From Trichoderma breve (taxonomy: Eukaryota; Ascomycota; Sordariomycetes; Hypocreales; Hypocreaceae), in NCBI RefSeq assembly GCF_028502605.1, contig NC_079237.1:2728001-2792000 (forward strand): a stretch of DNA of 64,000 nt, read 5' to 3'. Below the pieces are notes generated by a model, which was given only the letters and a program-made list of their open reading frames with translations, was not told the DNA's origin and did not search any database. Made by a program: the position numbers and the translations under genes. Positions 13,479 through 25,770 of this stretch are shown here, piece by piece (the first letter of the stretch is position 1; each line of letters begins with the position of its first letter).

Positions 13479-13588
13479 CCGCCGGACGGTGTCTCACACG
13501 TATCAAGCGGAAACGCGATGCGACTTTCAATCACGGCACAAGAGATTGCGTTTGCCCGTTGAGCACAAACGCCATCCACCCCAACGCC

Positions 13589-14122
13589 ATGGGAAAGCGC
13601 AAGTCTTCATCCAGAAAGCCCATGGGGCCTAAAAGGGTCAGCAACATGATTCCTCCGCTATGCCCATCTTCCGGAACTGACTGGACCGCAGGCTGATCCC
13701 TTGCCGACCACGTTCACATGCCTCTTCTGCAACCATGAGAAGTCAGTCACCGTCAAGCTTGATAGGAGGGCTGGCGTTGGCCAGCTAGATTGCCGCATTT
13801 GCGGGCAGAAGTTTCAATGTGCTGTCAACTGTTCGTCTCTCTGACAGCCTTCCCTGTTGGAAAGCCCTGTGCGCTAACCGCAAATTCCAGACCTCTCGGC
13901 TGCGGTCGATGTATATGGAGAGTGGGTTGATGCTGCCGGTATGTTGCATACCCTGTTGAACCTGATGATATCCAAAAACTAATATTCATATGTACAGAGG
14001 CTGTCGCGAAACAAGACGCTGGAGAAGGCAATACCGGCAAATCATATGGCGCTCGAAGACCCCTGGAAGGCAAAAATACTATTGACGAGCACGATGAAAT
14101 CGACCAGCATGATGATTATTGA
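13589..14122 (+). CDS. elf1: Transcription elongation factor 1 homologue (ELF1)
   Basis: Four exons (13589-13636, 13692-13830, 13891-13938, 13998-14122) encode 119 residues. The basic N-terminus [16 protein letters not shown], the four-Cys zinc ribbon (TCLFCNHE and DCRICGQKF), the following [17 protein letters not shown] and an acidic C-terminus ending DQHDDY match the Elf1 family exactly. Elf1 is a small zinc protein that travels with RNA polymerase II and helps transcription through chromatin. The first donor (GTCAGC) and second donor (GTTCGT) deviate from the fungal GTAAGT consensus, but the reading frame demands them. The gene sits between URC1 and the uracil phosphoribosyltransferase, and its stop is only about 100 bp from the latter's stop on the other strand. 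Confidence 0.93.
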
Positions 14123-14224
14123 GTGCCTTGCTGTATATTTCTACAAAAACAGGCTGGGATGCTACATAATTGGGGATATTGACGCATACTACATACCAGG
14201 GTCTTATCGGAAAACCCCCATTCT

Positions 14225-15219
<995 letters not shown>

Positions 15220-16165
15220 GGAATTGAGCGTGTAGAGAAAATAGCACTTGGAAAAAGGTCGAGATAGTTGCAGCTACGCGGAGCTACCTCTAAGGTAGAT
15301 AGGCAGGTATATCTAGTCGGGCTTCTAGCGATAACGAAACCTTACATAAAGAGGGGTCTGGGTCCCTATTACGTAGATATTCGGGGACCGCCGCCAGCAG
15401 GTTTGTTATCCATATTGCATATTATGGGTAAGATGGTTTACTTTGGCGCCAGATGGACGGCTTCAGGAATGGAAGCATTGGTCCCCGATTTAGCTGCTTG
15501 GCTAGCGGAGCTATGGAGAGACAGGTTCAGTCTTATCCTGGTTGCAGTCTCTTGTCTTGCCCCTGCGCCCTTATGGTTGTTTTTTTCAAAGTAGGCATCT
15601 GGTCAGAAGATCAACATATGCGGTTAGTCAGACAATGTGCTCCAATAATTGCATATTCGCATGGCTGCGACAGAGGCAGCAAGACGTCGGGCGTTGTCGA
15701 TTGCCAGAGAAGGGAGACCTGCAGTTGTCATACCAATTCTGATGTATAATACTTGTGAATTTAACTCACTGATTTATGTATTCAGATTTCAACGTACGAT
15801 TGGATTTAAAATCTTATAAAAAAGAAGGGTCATATTATTCTTTCAAGCAATCCAACCTACAATATGAAAGACTAGTGCATCTCTGATGTTTTCAATGCAG
15901 TCTGCAGCTTGCACTCGAACTAGCACAGTTTCGGGTTTCCCAGTTTCGATTACATAAGTCAGCCTACCAAGGCCCATGGCGCCTCAATTGGCTTGGCTGT
16001 TCCTTACCAGCCGAGTGGGCCATGATTAGGGCACCCATCTGGGGCACACATCTTATCTCCAATTTTCTTTTTTTTCCCTTGGTCTCTCTTTTACCTAACC
16101 ACACCTCTCATTATCCTCCCCTGGCAAGCAAACCACGAGCCTCTGTCAGATAATCAATCGCCATC
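15220..16165. promoter_or_regulatory. Divergent region, uracil phosphoribosyltransferase / RPL12
   Basis: About 0.95 kb. Single GATA-type cores occur at about 15297-15302 (AGATAG) and 15329-15333 (CGATAA). From 16060 to 16135 the plus strand is pyrimidine-rich, as expected for a ribosomal protein promoter and leader. No gene was seen in between. Confidence 0.45.
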
Positions 16166-16889
<724 letters not shown>

Positions 16890-17836
16890 AGTGTCTGGTT
16901 CAGACCACCCGTCCCACCGAGAAGAAATTCTCGTGCATTGGTGACACATCAAAAATAGAAAAAAAGGTCAACCAACAAATCGATTTCGCCCCACGTGATG
17001 TACTGAAATGTATTCCCATCGCGGACTCAAAACCGCATCCTTAGCTCACTCCGAGATACATCGTCACTGCGCAGTGGTGTATTTCTATTTTTGCTCAAGG
17101 AAGAATGAACCTGGCCACTTACTCACCTCTATACCCGTTACTCCGTGGGTATATTGGTCCTTCCAATCACGCCAACATGACCTACTTTTTGAATTCCTCT
17201 TATTGATGATGAAATGTTTTGGATTGGAGTTATTTGTGTCTGGCTTCCATTCTCAATGATGAAAAGATCATGGACCAAAGCTAAAGTCTTTGGATAGAGC
17301 ACATAGATAGAATGACTATAATGAATACAATATTAATTTTAGTTGGCTATTGCAACTCGGGTTTTATTTTTTGACGGACTATAACTGTCCGGATAACTGT
17401 TCACAAAATCGTGCGTAATGTTGTTGAAACAGTCGGGCGCGTATAATGTACCAATAGTCATATTCCATGTACTAAGAATAGATGGCTGCCCTAATAGCTC
17501 TCCGTGTGCTAATAAACTGGGACAGAATCTCAGTCACAAAGTGTGCCACAATCGTACACGAGATACAGTCTATTCTATTATTCAAATAGCTGCTATTTTG
17601 CCACTTATTCACAGGGCAACCCGCGAGCCAAAACTTGCGTTTGTTAGGGTCCTTTCAAGCACACACATGATGTAGAAGCAATCCGAGTGTCTTTTAATAT
17701 ATCATAGGGACATTACCTAACCTCCCTACCCGCCTATGGGTTGTTACTCCATGTAAAATGACTGGGAAAACGGCCAGGCGCGAATCTAGCACTCGCAGGG
17801 CTCCCTGCGCCTTCATCTCTCTACAAATAACCCTTT
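16890..17836. other. Convergent 3' region, RPL12 / RPS1
   Basis: About 0.95 kb of mostly AT-rich sequence between two converging ribosomal protein genes. Several short open frames exist, none with coding features. No snoRNA or tRNA was recognised. Confidence 0.45.
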
Positions 17837-18868
17837 TCAGACCTCATCCAAAACACGCTCCTTGAACTCCCGCTCGACCTTCTGGCCCTGGTCGTCAGTG
17901 CCAGATTCACCGTGGAGAGCCATCAGGGCACCCAGGTCGAACTTGGGCGACTTCAGCAGCTTAACCTTGCGGATGTGGACCTGCAGAAAGAGGAAGAGTT
18001 AGCAACTGGCCACAATCTTCAACAGTAGCCGGATAGCAGTTTGGGCCAAACATACGTTCTGCAGGGGGTAGATGCCCTGGGTGGACTTCTCGATTTCGCG
18101 GCCGATAACTTCGGGGATCAGCTTGGAAACCAGCTGGGTGAGGGTGCAGCTGGAAGCCTCGCGCTGGATGATGTCGGTCATCTTGCGTCGAATGGCGCGG
18201 ATCTGGGAAGAAGCAGCGTAGGTGGTCTTCTTGATCTGGTTGGGGCGTCGCTTGGTGAAGGCAATGGCGAAGAGGCGGATGAGGTAGTCATCGGTGGTCT
18301 TGACGGTGATGTTGGCCTCAATGAGAGTTTGCCACTTGCGGACGAGGGATCGGAGCTTGTCGGATGTGAAGTCAAGTCCGTGGAAGTTGGTCAGGCAGCT
18401 CTTGCCCTGGACCTCGTCGACGCGGAGACGAACTTTGCGGAATGAGTGGTCCTCATCCTTCTGGAGGTCAGCGAGGGAGACCTCGACGATGCGGCCCTTC
18501 AGAGCATCGTTCGCGTTCTTGAGACCGGTTGTTCGGTTCACAAGAGTCTTGCCAACACTGCAAGAATCCGTCAGTCCAAATTCTCGAGATCTTTCCGTTA
18601 TGACACTGTTGCAATGCGACTCACTCTCGGATGTTGAAGGGGTTAGGAGCCTGTTGAACACACAATTAGCACATTTTGCAATTTTCTTCTTCTTCTTCTG
18701 AGCGCGTCCATACCTTGATAGAGTACCAGTCCTTTCGGGTGAAAGGGTCCACGGTCTTCTTCTTAAGGCCCTTCTTGCCCTTGGAGAGTCTCTTGTTCCT
18801 GTTCTTTTTGTTGGCCGACGTTCATTTCCAGAGATTCGCAGCATAGATACTCACTTTCCAACAGCCAT
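17837..18868 (-). CDS. rps1: 40S ribosomal protein S1 (S3Ae / eS1)
   Basis: The first coding exon is 14 nt (18868-18855). The spliced protein starts [20 protein letters not shown], followed by [40 protein letters not shown], the long RNA-binding core ([20 protein letters not shown]), and the C-terminus [20 protein letters not shown] ending FKERVLDEV. This is the complete eS1 family pattern, about 256 residues. It is a component of the small-subunit platform near the mRNA exit. Four introns are supported, including one at about 17981-18052 that separates IYPLQN from VHIRKV. The 3' part of the large exon is GC-rich and has strong codon bias, as expected for a highly expressed gene. Confidence 0.95.
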
Positions 18869-19912
18869 GATTCCTTACCAGCGTATGGGGAGATGGGAAT
18901 CGAAAGGTCCTAAAAAGTTGGTGGAGGGGTTGGAAGAATTTCAATTCTTGTGTGCATCAACCTGGATCTAAGCGAGCCAAACCAAAAAGGTACCGGGGCA
19001 TATATTTTTCCGCTAATCTTGTGGGAATTTTTTTCCAGCTCCACAACCCTCCAGCCCTTCTCTGGCCCTCTTGCGCACTAAGACCCAAAGTTGGCAAGTG
19101 GTTGTGGGTATCACGTGAGGCGCACGCGTGCGGTCATCGGCCACTTCAAGAATTTCATGCACACAAGGGGTCCAGCTCATTGGGGATAGCGCAGGACTCG
19201 GGCAGCCTATCAAATTGCAGATATTTTCTCGTTCGCAGGTCATGGCACGCTTTACAAAGATGCTTGTTTGAACATGGAGAATCAGACTGCCAATTCTCAA
19301 GGGGCGCCTTTCCTCAACTCATGTGAGATTCTTTATACTACGTGATGAACTTGATGACTTTCTATGGATCAATGGCCCGGCTTGTCAAGAGTAGCCCCAA
19401 TGGTCAAGCACATCCTAGCGAGTATATAATGGGAGAGGCGCATATTTTCTCTTTTCAGGAGCATCTGGGTGTTATATCAGAAAACCACTTCCTTTCTATG
19501 AATGATGCACTTCAGACCATTCAACTGTGTATGTACCTAGTAGTTCGTCCAGAGACTGACTTTGTTCGTTGCTACTGGTGACATAATTGAACATTCTTAT
19601 ATGCGAGGTTATGTATGAAGTAAATCCACGCGAAAAAGTGGGAACGTGCGGGTTAGTCATCATGACTCCGAACTGCGTTTGATTGCTCCAGATGCTTCAT
19701 GGGCTGTTGTAATTCCGCATATCGCAAAACAGCGACTATCAGTTAATCTGCCTGGTAAGTGCCTTCCTGCAGCCCTGCGGTACGGAGCTATTGGTGTTGA
19801 ATACTGAGAGACAGACACTGACCCTGATTGTCTAGGTATTTCCGCCTCTATGCGACCATCCCGCGCCATTGACTGATCATCTCCAAGGTGCAAGAGTAAA
19901 CCCGCAGCAGCC
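18869..19912. promoter_or_regulatory. Divergent region, RPS1 / complex I small subunit
   Basis: Just over 1 kb. An ACGCGT core lies at about 19124 inside a CACGCGTG-like palindrome. No additional gene was recognised, although an open frame of 124 codons (18952-19326) runs through the RPS1 promoter without coding features. Confidence 0.4.
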
Positions 19913-20216
19913 ATGGGCCCCCCGAAACCTCCCGTCCCTCATGTCGCTCCGATCTACCGAGTAACGGCCACAGCTCTTGGTGCGGGCATGTGGTTCTGGG
20001 TGAGTCCAATGCCTCTAGCGATTTAACCCAGGCGGGGGAATCGACCATATGGAAAAAGGACGCTGTATACTGACAACCATATTTAGCTGATGTATCGGGC
20101 AAAGAAAGATGGTAAAACACCCAATTCGCATACGAACTTCTCAATGATCGACTCTAACGATTTGATCTCTCACAGGCCCCGTTTTGCTTGGCTGGAAGCA
20201 CCCCTGGGACCACTAG
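19913..20216 (+). CDS. Small complex I accessory subunit (NDUFB2-like)
   Basis: Three small exons (19913-19999, 20087-20111, 20176-20216) encode only 50 residues. The protein begins MGPPKPPVPHVAPIYRVTA, has one hydrophobic segment LGAGMWFWLMYR and ends LLGWKHPWDH. A short Pro-rich N-terminus, one membrane helix with MWFW and a C-terminal HPW motif match the fungal NADH:ubiquinone oxidoreductase B2 (AGGG-type) accessory subunit, which sits in the mitochondrial inner membrane arm. Because the exons are so short, the gene is easily missed by automated calling. The assignment is by motif resemblance. The splice pattern itself is well supported by frame (GTGAGT and GTAAAA donors; TTTAG and CACAG acceptors). 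Confidence 0.7.
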
Positions 20217-21032
20217 ACAACTCGATCAGGTCGGGATTCGAGATCAAGAACGGCATGCTACTCTACCACTGGGATATCGGCTATAGCTTGTGATTTAGTT
20301 TATACTACGATTCGAAATTACATACAGCAATGTTCTCTGCGGGCAAAAGGTGGATGCTGGAAGAAGAGTAGTGCAAGCTGCGCCATCTAAATATATCTAC
20401 ATTACGACTCGACGCATATTCTGAATAATTCTACACCCAATACTCGAAGACACTTGAGAGTTCCACTACCGGGAGGAAGCTGCGGCATGTAGTGAAACCA
20501 AATATCTCTGTGTTCCCAAATTATGCCCTCCGATTTCGTGCCCCTCTCATAAGTCGCTGTGTGTTAAAAGTGCCGTAAGAGATTGTATGATCTCCAGCGT
20601 TGAGCCAAGCCGTTTTCTCAGTAGTTAAATTTCGAAGTATCCAATACCAGTCAAGCGGTCCGTAGTGGATTTGTCTACTTATATCTATGGTCTTTTACAT
20701 ATTCCCATGAGTAAAGAGTAATTAAGGATGTGGATAGTGTGCTCTCAATACATGGTGTGAAACAGTCACTCGTTTGCACTATAAATATGTATTTGTCTAA
20801 CTTTGTGCTAAAGTTTGCGTACCAGAATGGCACCAGTATCTTATTTCCAAATTGTATGCATGCTCTCCTTAGAGCATTCAAGTTCACAGCTGTTGAAGCA
20901 ATATATCCGATTGCCCGCATGTGATGTTGATTTTCTTTATACCAGGCGCAAAGGCCCATGTTTTTAAAACTTTTTACCTACCAAAAATGCCCCAATAACA
21001 AGTAGAAAAATTGAATTCGAAAGTATATACTC
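20217..21032. other. Convergent 3' region, complex I subunit / phosphoglycerate dehydrogenase
   Basis: 816 bp, AT-rich, between two convergent stops. Open frames at 20675-20959 on both strands overlap each other and show no recognisable protein features. Confidence 0.4.
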
Positions 21033-22893
21033 TCATGCACGGAGTCCGGCTAGTAGAGGACTCTTGTCACGATGCAAGCTGGTGTTCTTGTTAGATATCG
21101 TGTCAATGCGACAGAGTAGGCCTTGGAACTTACAGCTGAGACCCTCTAGGCTCTCATAAATGTCCTTGATCTCCTCATATTTCACGTTGCTGATATCGGC
21201 CATCAGATAGGCCAGCTATGATCCAGTTAGTAATGCTTGATATCTAGCAGTAAATCGGAATTCCTTACATCTCCCTTGCTGTCGCTGATCTGCTTATCGA
21301 CATTGTGGTCGCCGAGAATCTCGTTGACTAGAAATCGTCAGCTTCGTGCACGTTGAAGATTCGGATGCTTTAGTCAAACCTTTGCGGAGCACACCGGGAA
21401 TATTGCGATGGATGTAGATGACCTGTAGGTAATGTTAGAACAATATGTCGCGGAGAATAGGGAGCAACTTACTCGGGCATGGTCTGGCTCGTCCAAAGTA
21501 AGAGATCTCAACTGAGCCTCGGGAAGGTTGACACTTCCCAGAGTGATACCTTGGTTGATGTAACGGACCAATGCCTCAGCAACTAGATCCCAGTCAGTAT
21601 ACTTCGAGAAAATAAACAATCTGCCTTTGCGATTTTGTGGACTAACCCTCAACACCAATGGCACGCTGTGCCTCTTCTGTGCTTCCACCGATATGGGGAG
21701 TAAGAATGAGGTTGCTCAAGCTGCGGAGTTCCTCAGCCCATTGGTTCAAGTTGTTGGTGAAGTAATCGCCGTTGCCAGCTGGCTCGTTGGGGTAAACATC
21801 CAGAGCAGCACCCGCGATGTGCCCTGAGCGCATGGCCTTTACCAAGGCAGGGATGTCGACAACGGTTCCACGGCTGGCGTTGATAAGATAAGATCCCAAC
21901 TTCATGCGGTCCAACTGAGCGGTCGAAATCATATTTCTTGTTTCGGGAAGATCCGGTACGTGGAGAGTAACGAAGTCGGCCTCCTCCAAGAGGTTTTCCA
22001 ATGAAGGGACCTGGCGAGCGGTTCCCAGTGCCATCAAAGTCACTACGTCATAGTAGATGACATTCATTCCCATAGCCTCAGCAAGAACGGACAATTGAGA
22101 TCCAATGTGTCCATAGCCGACAATTCCTGAAGTTTGATGTTAGAGCACAGCTGTTAAACTAATGCAGCCCTCCAGCATTGACCACGTCTATGCAGAAGGG
22201 CCACTGATAACGAGTTGGAGCATACCCAGAGTCTTTCCACGGATCTCCCAGCACTTTGCGCTGACTTTGTTCCAGGTGCCGCGGTGCATCTCAATGGATC
22301 GATCGCCGAGCTGTCGGGCCAGGGTGATGATTTCGGCAATGACCAGTTCCGCAACACTGCGAGAGTTTGCGAATGGGGAGTTGAAAACAGCAATACCACG
22401 ACGAGCAGCATAAGTGAGGTCGACCTGGTTGGTTCCGATACAGAAGCATCCGATAACGAGCAGGTTCTTGGCCTCGCTCAAAACCTTCTCGCTCAACTTT
22501 GTCTTGGAGCGGATACCGATAACATGGACCTCACTAGCATTTGTCAAGGTCAGAGGACTGTCAATTGCATTCAAGGATAGCTGCTCACCGGATTTTCTCA
22601 ATGAGCTGATCCTCGGGAAGCGAAGTCTTCAGAGCTTCGACTTGGTAGCCCTGGCCCGTGAGAATATCCCGTCCGGTCTGGTTGACATTCTCCAACAACA
22701 GGATCTTGATATCTTGGGTGTTGAAGGGCTTCAGAATCTTCGGTACGCTCTTGCGAGGCAGCATGCCACCAAGGCTGGCTGGAGGTGACTGGAAGGTGGC
22801 AACGGGCGAAGTTGAGAGGTTCTGCCCCCAGCTAGAGACTACAGTTCTCTGGGGAATTGGGGCGCTGGGAGTGATATCGCGAGCTGAAGACAT
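21033..22893 (-). CDS. ser3: D-3-phosphoglycerate dehydrogenase
   Basis: Catalyses the first step of serine synthesis, NAD-dependent oxidation of 3-phosphoglycerate. The protein starts MSSARDITPSAPIPQRTVVS, with a fungal N-terminal extension, then the substrate domain (VIGCFCIGTNQVDL, VFNSPFANSRSVAELVI). The NAD-binding fold has GYGHIGSQLSVLAEAMGM, split by an intron. Catalytic residues are visible in NASRGTVVD, ALDVYPNEP and LTPHIGGSTEEAQ. A C-terminal ACT domain (RVIYIHRNIPGVLRKVNEIL) provides the serine-binding regulatory module. The C-terminus ends LLAGLRA. Several in-phase introns lie in the 3' half. A Gcn4/CPC1-type TGAGTCA lies 224 bp upstream, in keeping with amino-acid control. All catalytic residues are present. 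Confidence 0.95.
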
Positions 22894-23824
22894 GGTTGCG
22901 GCGGTGCAATCGGGCAGATTGCTGGATAACCAAGAATGTCGTTCTGGAGATGGAAATGGGGAGGGTTGATTGGGCGTCGATGGCACCAGGCTGGCGGGAG
23001 CTGGAGGGATGAAGAGATGAAGAGACTTGGAAGAGATCAAACGATTTCTATGTCACAAAGGCGGATCGTAAGATCTTAAAGCGAATTGAATCCCTGGCTC
23101 TTGCAGATACGCAACATGAGTCACTACTAATAAAGCGTAGCACTGGAAACTCTGGACTCGGATTGACTGATAATTTTGACTTTTAAAAGAGCCGACACCG
23201 GCTTGCGGCCAATTGCGGCGACTCGCTGCCATGAGCGATGACTGGCACGTATTAGTACGAGTCCTGTCAGAATCAAATAGCACTACCGCAAACTCGCGCA
23301 ATTGCCTAGATGCACCAGACAAGGTCCAAATCACCGTCTGAGTGGGACAATTCGACGGAATGCATCCAACAAACCCCACCTTCGACGGTGCAAATGCTGC
23401 CACTTTTTCACTAGTGCGGGAGAGCGATTAGGTGGTATTGGCTTGTGATAGGACGTTGAGAGGGAATTTGTCAGGGTTTTATCTTTTATTTAATTTGTTA
23501 TTTTTTCCTTTCGCAATATTTTATTGTAATTGATGCGATATCAGTCTCAAATGCAGTTATGAAGACACCTTCCCACAGCGCTAAGGCAGATGCACATCAC
23601 CTATGACGTCTACCCGCTTACCTGCTGAATCCTGTAAGCAGGCAGATTAGCTTACCCACCTCTGTAATTTACAGGCGGTTCAGCCTCCTGTTGGTCCTGC
23701 TTTGTACTCAGTACTGGCACTGTGATCGTCGTCCGCCTCTACTAGTGGCATTTGCTAGTAATGCGTGCTTGGTGATGGGGACATTGAGAATTATTCATCT
23801 TGCTTAATCATAACGCATCTCAGG
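22894..23824. promoter_or_regulatory. Divergent promoter region, phosphoglycerate dehydrogenase / alpha-beta hydrolase
   Basis: About 0.93 kb. Contains a perfect CPC1/Gcn4 site at 23117-23123. A 116-codon open frame on the minus strand (23053-23403) reads towards the dehydrogenase but lacks any family feature. Confidence 0.5.
23117..23123. promoter_or_regulatory. CPC1/Gcn4-type site TGAGTCA
   Basis: Perfect match to the TGA(C/G)TCA consensus for the general amino-acid control activator, 224 bp upstream of the serine biosynthesis gene. Direct role inferred. Confidence 0.5.
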
Positions 23825-25029
23825 ATGTTCTCACCTCTGCGCTCGCGGCTTGTAAGTGCCGCCCGGTTGAGCACGTGCCGTAATGTGCGACTGGTTTCTA
23901 CCACAACGTACCCTCAACCGGTCTCTCCATTAGCTTTCGATCTTCATGCGCCTGCGAGCCCCAAGGCCGATGAGAAAACAGCGCCGATAATCTTTATGCA
24001 TGGCCTTTTCGGATCCAAGAAGAACAACAGAGCAATCAGCAAGTAAGCAGCATTTAACCTTGCATCACGGCATCACAACTTATAACTTCCGTAGAGCCCT
24101 GGCCCGGGATCTGAAGACCCACGTATATACTGTGGTAGGTGAATCTCATGGGACTCAACTAGTAACGACAGTCATGTTGAATCAAGAGTGTAAAGGATCT
24201 TAGGAATCATGGAGAATCTCCCCACGATCCCCGTCACGACTATCTTGCCATGACTGAGGATGTATTGGCCTTCATTGACCAGCATGGTCTCAAAGAGCCT
24301 ACTTTGATAGGCCATTCCATGTATGCCTTGGCCTTTGCAAGACTGCTTGAAATCCTACAATCGGCTGATGTCATTATAGGGGAGCGAAGACGGCCATGTC
24401 TGTTGCCCTCCGTTCACCAGAAACGGTTTCAAGGGTTGTCGCAGTTGACAATGCCCCTACCGACGCCACGCTCAGTAGAACCTTTGCTTCCTACGTTCGA
24501 GGGATGAAGAAGATCCAGGAAGCCAAAGTCACCCGCCAATCCGAAGCAGATGCTATTCTCCAAGAGTACGAAGAGGTCAGTACCACTGTTTCCTCCATCT
24601 GCGCTCTCCAAGACTGACTGTTCCTTGTGACAGTCGCTGCCAATTCGCCAATTTCTGTTAGGAAACTTGTATCGTTCACAAGAAGATGGGATTCAAAAGT
24701 TTCGCGTCCCTCTGGATATTCTAGGTCGATCACTCGACCATCTTGGAGACTTTCCTTACAAGAATCCAGGGGAGGCACGGTACACAAAGCCATCCCTTTT
24801 CGTACGAGGCACTCAGAGCAAATATGTGCCAGACGACGTGCTGCCTATCATTGGCCAATTTTTCCCACGCTTTCGATTGGCCGACGTTGACGCCGGTCAC
24901 TGGCTAATATCGGAAAAACCTGAGGCTTTTAGACAAGGTAATTTAACATTCTAAAGCACGCTTGTGAGTGATCCATGTTACTGACATGTGCGCGCAACAG
25001 CTGTGGTGAGCTTTCTGCAAGAGCCATGA
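23825..25029 (+). CDS. Mitochondrial alpha/beta hydrolase (ABHD11 / Imo32 family)
   Basis: Six exons give an intact hydrolase. The N-terminus MFSPLRSRLVSAARLSTCRN is an Arg/Ser-rich mitochondrial targeting sequence. Then follow the oxyanion-hole motif FMHGLFGSKKNN, DLRNHGESPHDP, the nucleophile elbow LIGHSMGAK (split by an intron just after the Met codon begins), PLDILGRSLDHLGDFPY, and the catalytic His in DAGHWLISEKPEAF. It ends VVSFLQEP. Ser-Asp-His triad positions are all present. The family (yeast Imo32/YGR031W, human ABHD11) acts in the mitochondrial matrix, and its substrate is uncertain. Stops inside the region (24180-24205 and 24605-24620) fall in introns and not in coding sequence. 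Confidence 0.88.
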
Positions 25030-25770
25030 AACACAATGGAAACGGAGCCTGGACGATAATCTCCAATAGAGAACTATAGAAGAAGACTTAGACGCTATAG
25101 AACATTTTACAGCAATATTTTGACAGCTTAACCATGTTAACAACCGTTGCCTTTGTTTCTAGCCTTTTGTCAAATGAGCACTTTACCATAGACTTCAACA
25201 TTGTACTATTCACACGTGTTTGATGTGATTCTGCGTCCCCCCTTGAGCTCAATATTCGTGATAATTGTTTTTTTAATGAAACAGAAGTGTTCAATTCCTC
25301 GTCTGCCCAACAAAAATCCTTCATATGTATTCACAACCACACGAGCCAACACACACACTGTATACAAAAGTACATGCCACCCGGCTTGGCACCAAGCGTT
25401 TTAGCTGGTACCACCTCACCTACTCTACATCATACCCCCCTGCTTCTGCTTGAATCACCCAGCCTTAAGTTCCCTAGCTCAGCCCGTTGTCACTACGCTT
25501 CCCTTGCTTGAAACTCCATGCTGCGTTTGCTCATTGCAAGGTACGACGCACAAACCCGGTACCTCGAGAAGCAGCGTTAGACTGGGAGGTAAGTCGTTAC
25601 CGCTGTTCGCTGTTGCAGCTGCTGGCCCCGTGCACATCAGCGCGAGTGCAGCCCAGCCCCCGATGCCTGCAGGCGTCCTCAGCCATGATGTGAACGACGT
25701 TGCTGCTCGTCCGCGGTCTTCCCTCCTTGAAGCTCGCATTCGCCATTAAACCCGCCGACCATCCTCGGGC
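25030..25770. promoter_or_regulatory. Upstream region of the OGT-type gene
   Basis: 741 bp from the hydrolase stop to the OGT start. The first half is AT-rich (3' end of the hydrolase gene). The second half (25370-25760) is C-rich on the plus strand and is a likely promoter and long 5' leader. Confidence 0.45.

Larger units (their letters stand above)
12785..13588. promoter_or_regulatory. Divergent promoter region, URC1 / ELF1
   Basis: Holds a TAGGTACCTA palindrome at 13189-13198, a direct repeat of AATGCACTGT at 13412-13431 and a double GATA element at 13468-13478. Open frames in the region on the minus strand look non-coding. Confidence 0.55.

Noticed and set aside
13062..13632. Several overlapping open frames of 77-127 codons between URC1 and ELF1
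   Set aside because: They overlap on both strands, share no protein pattern, and lie in a promoter region with GATA and palindromic elements.
18041..18445. 134-codon open frame on the plus strand
   Set aside because: Antisense shadow of RPS1; Gly/Leu/Asp-rich product typical of the complement of a strongly codon-biased ribosomal gene.
23053..23403. 116-codon open frame on the minus strand upstream of phosphoglycerate dehydrogenase
   Set aside because: No domain, atypical composition, and it occupies the promoter and leader of a well-defined gene.
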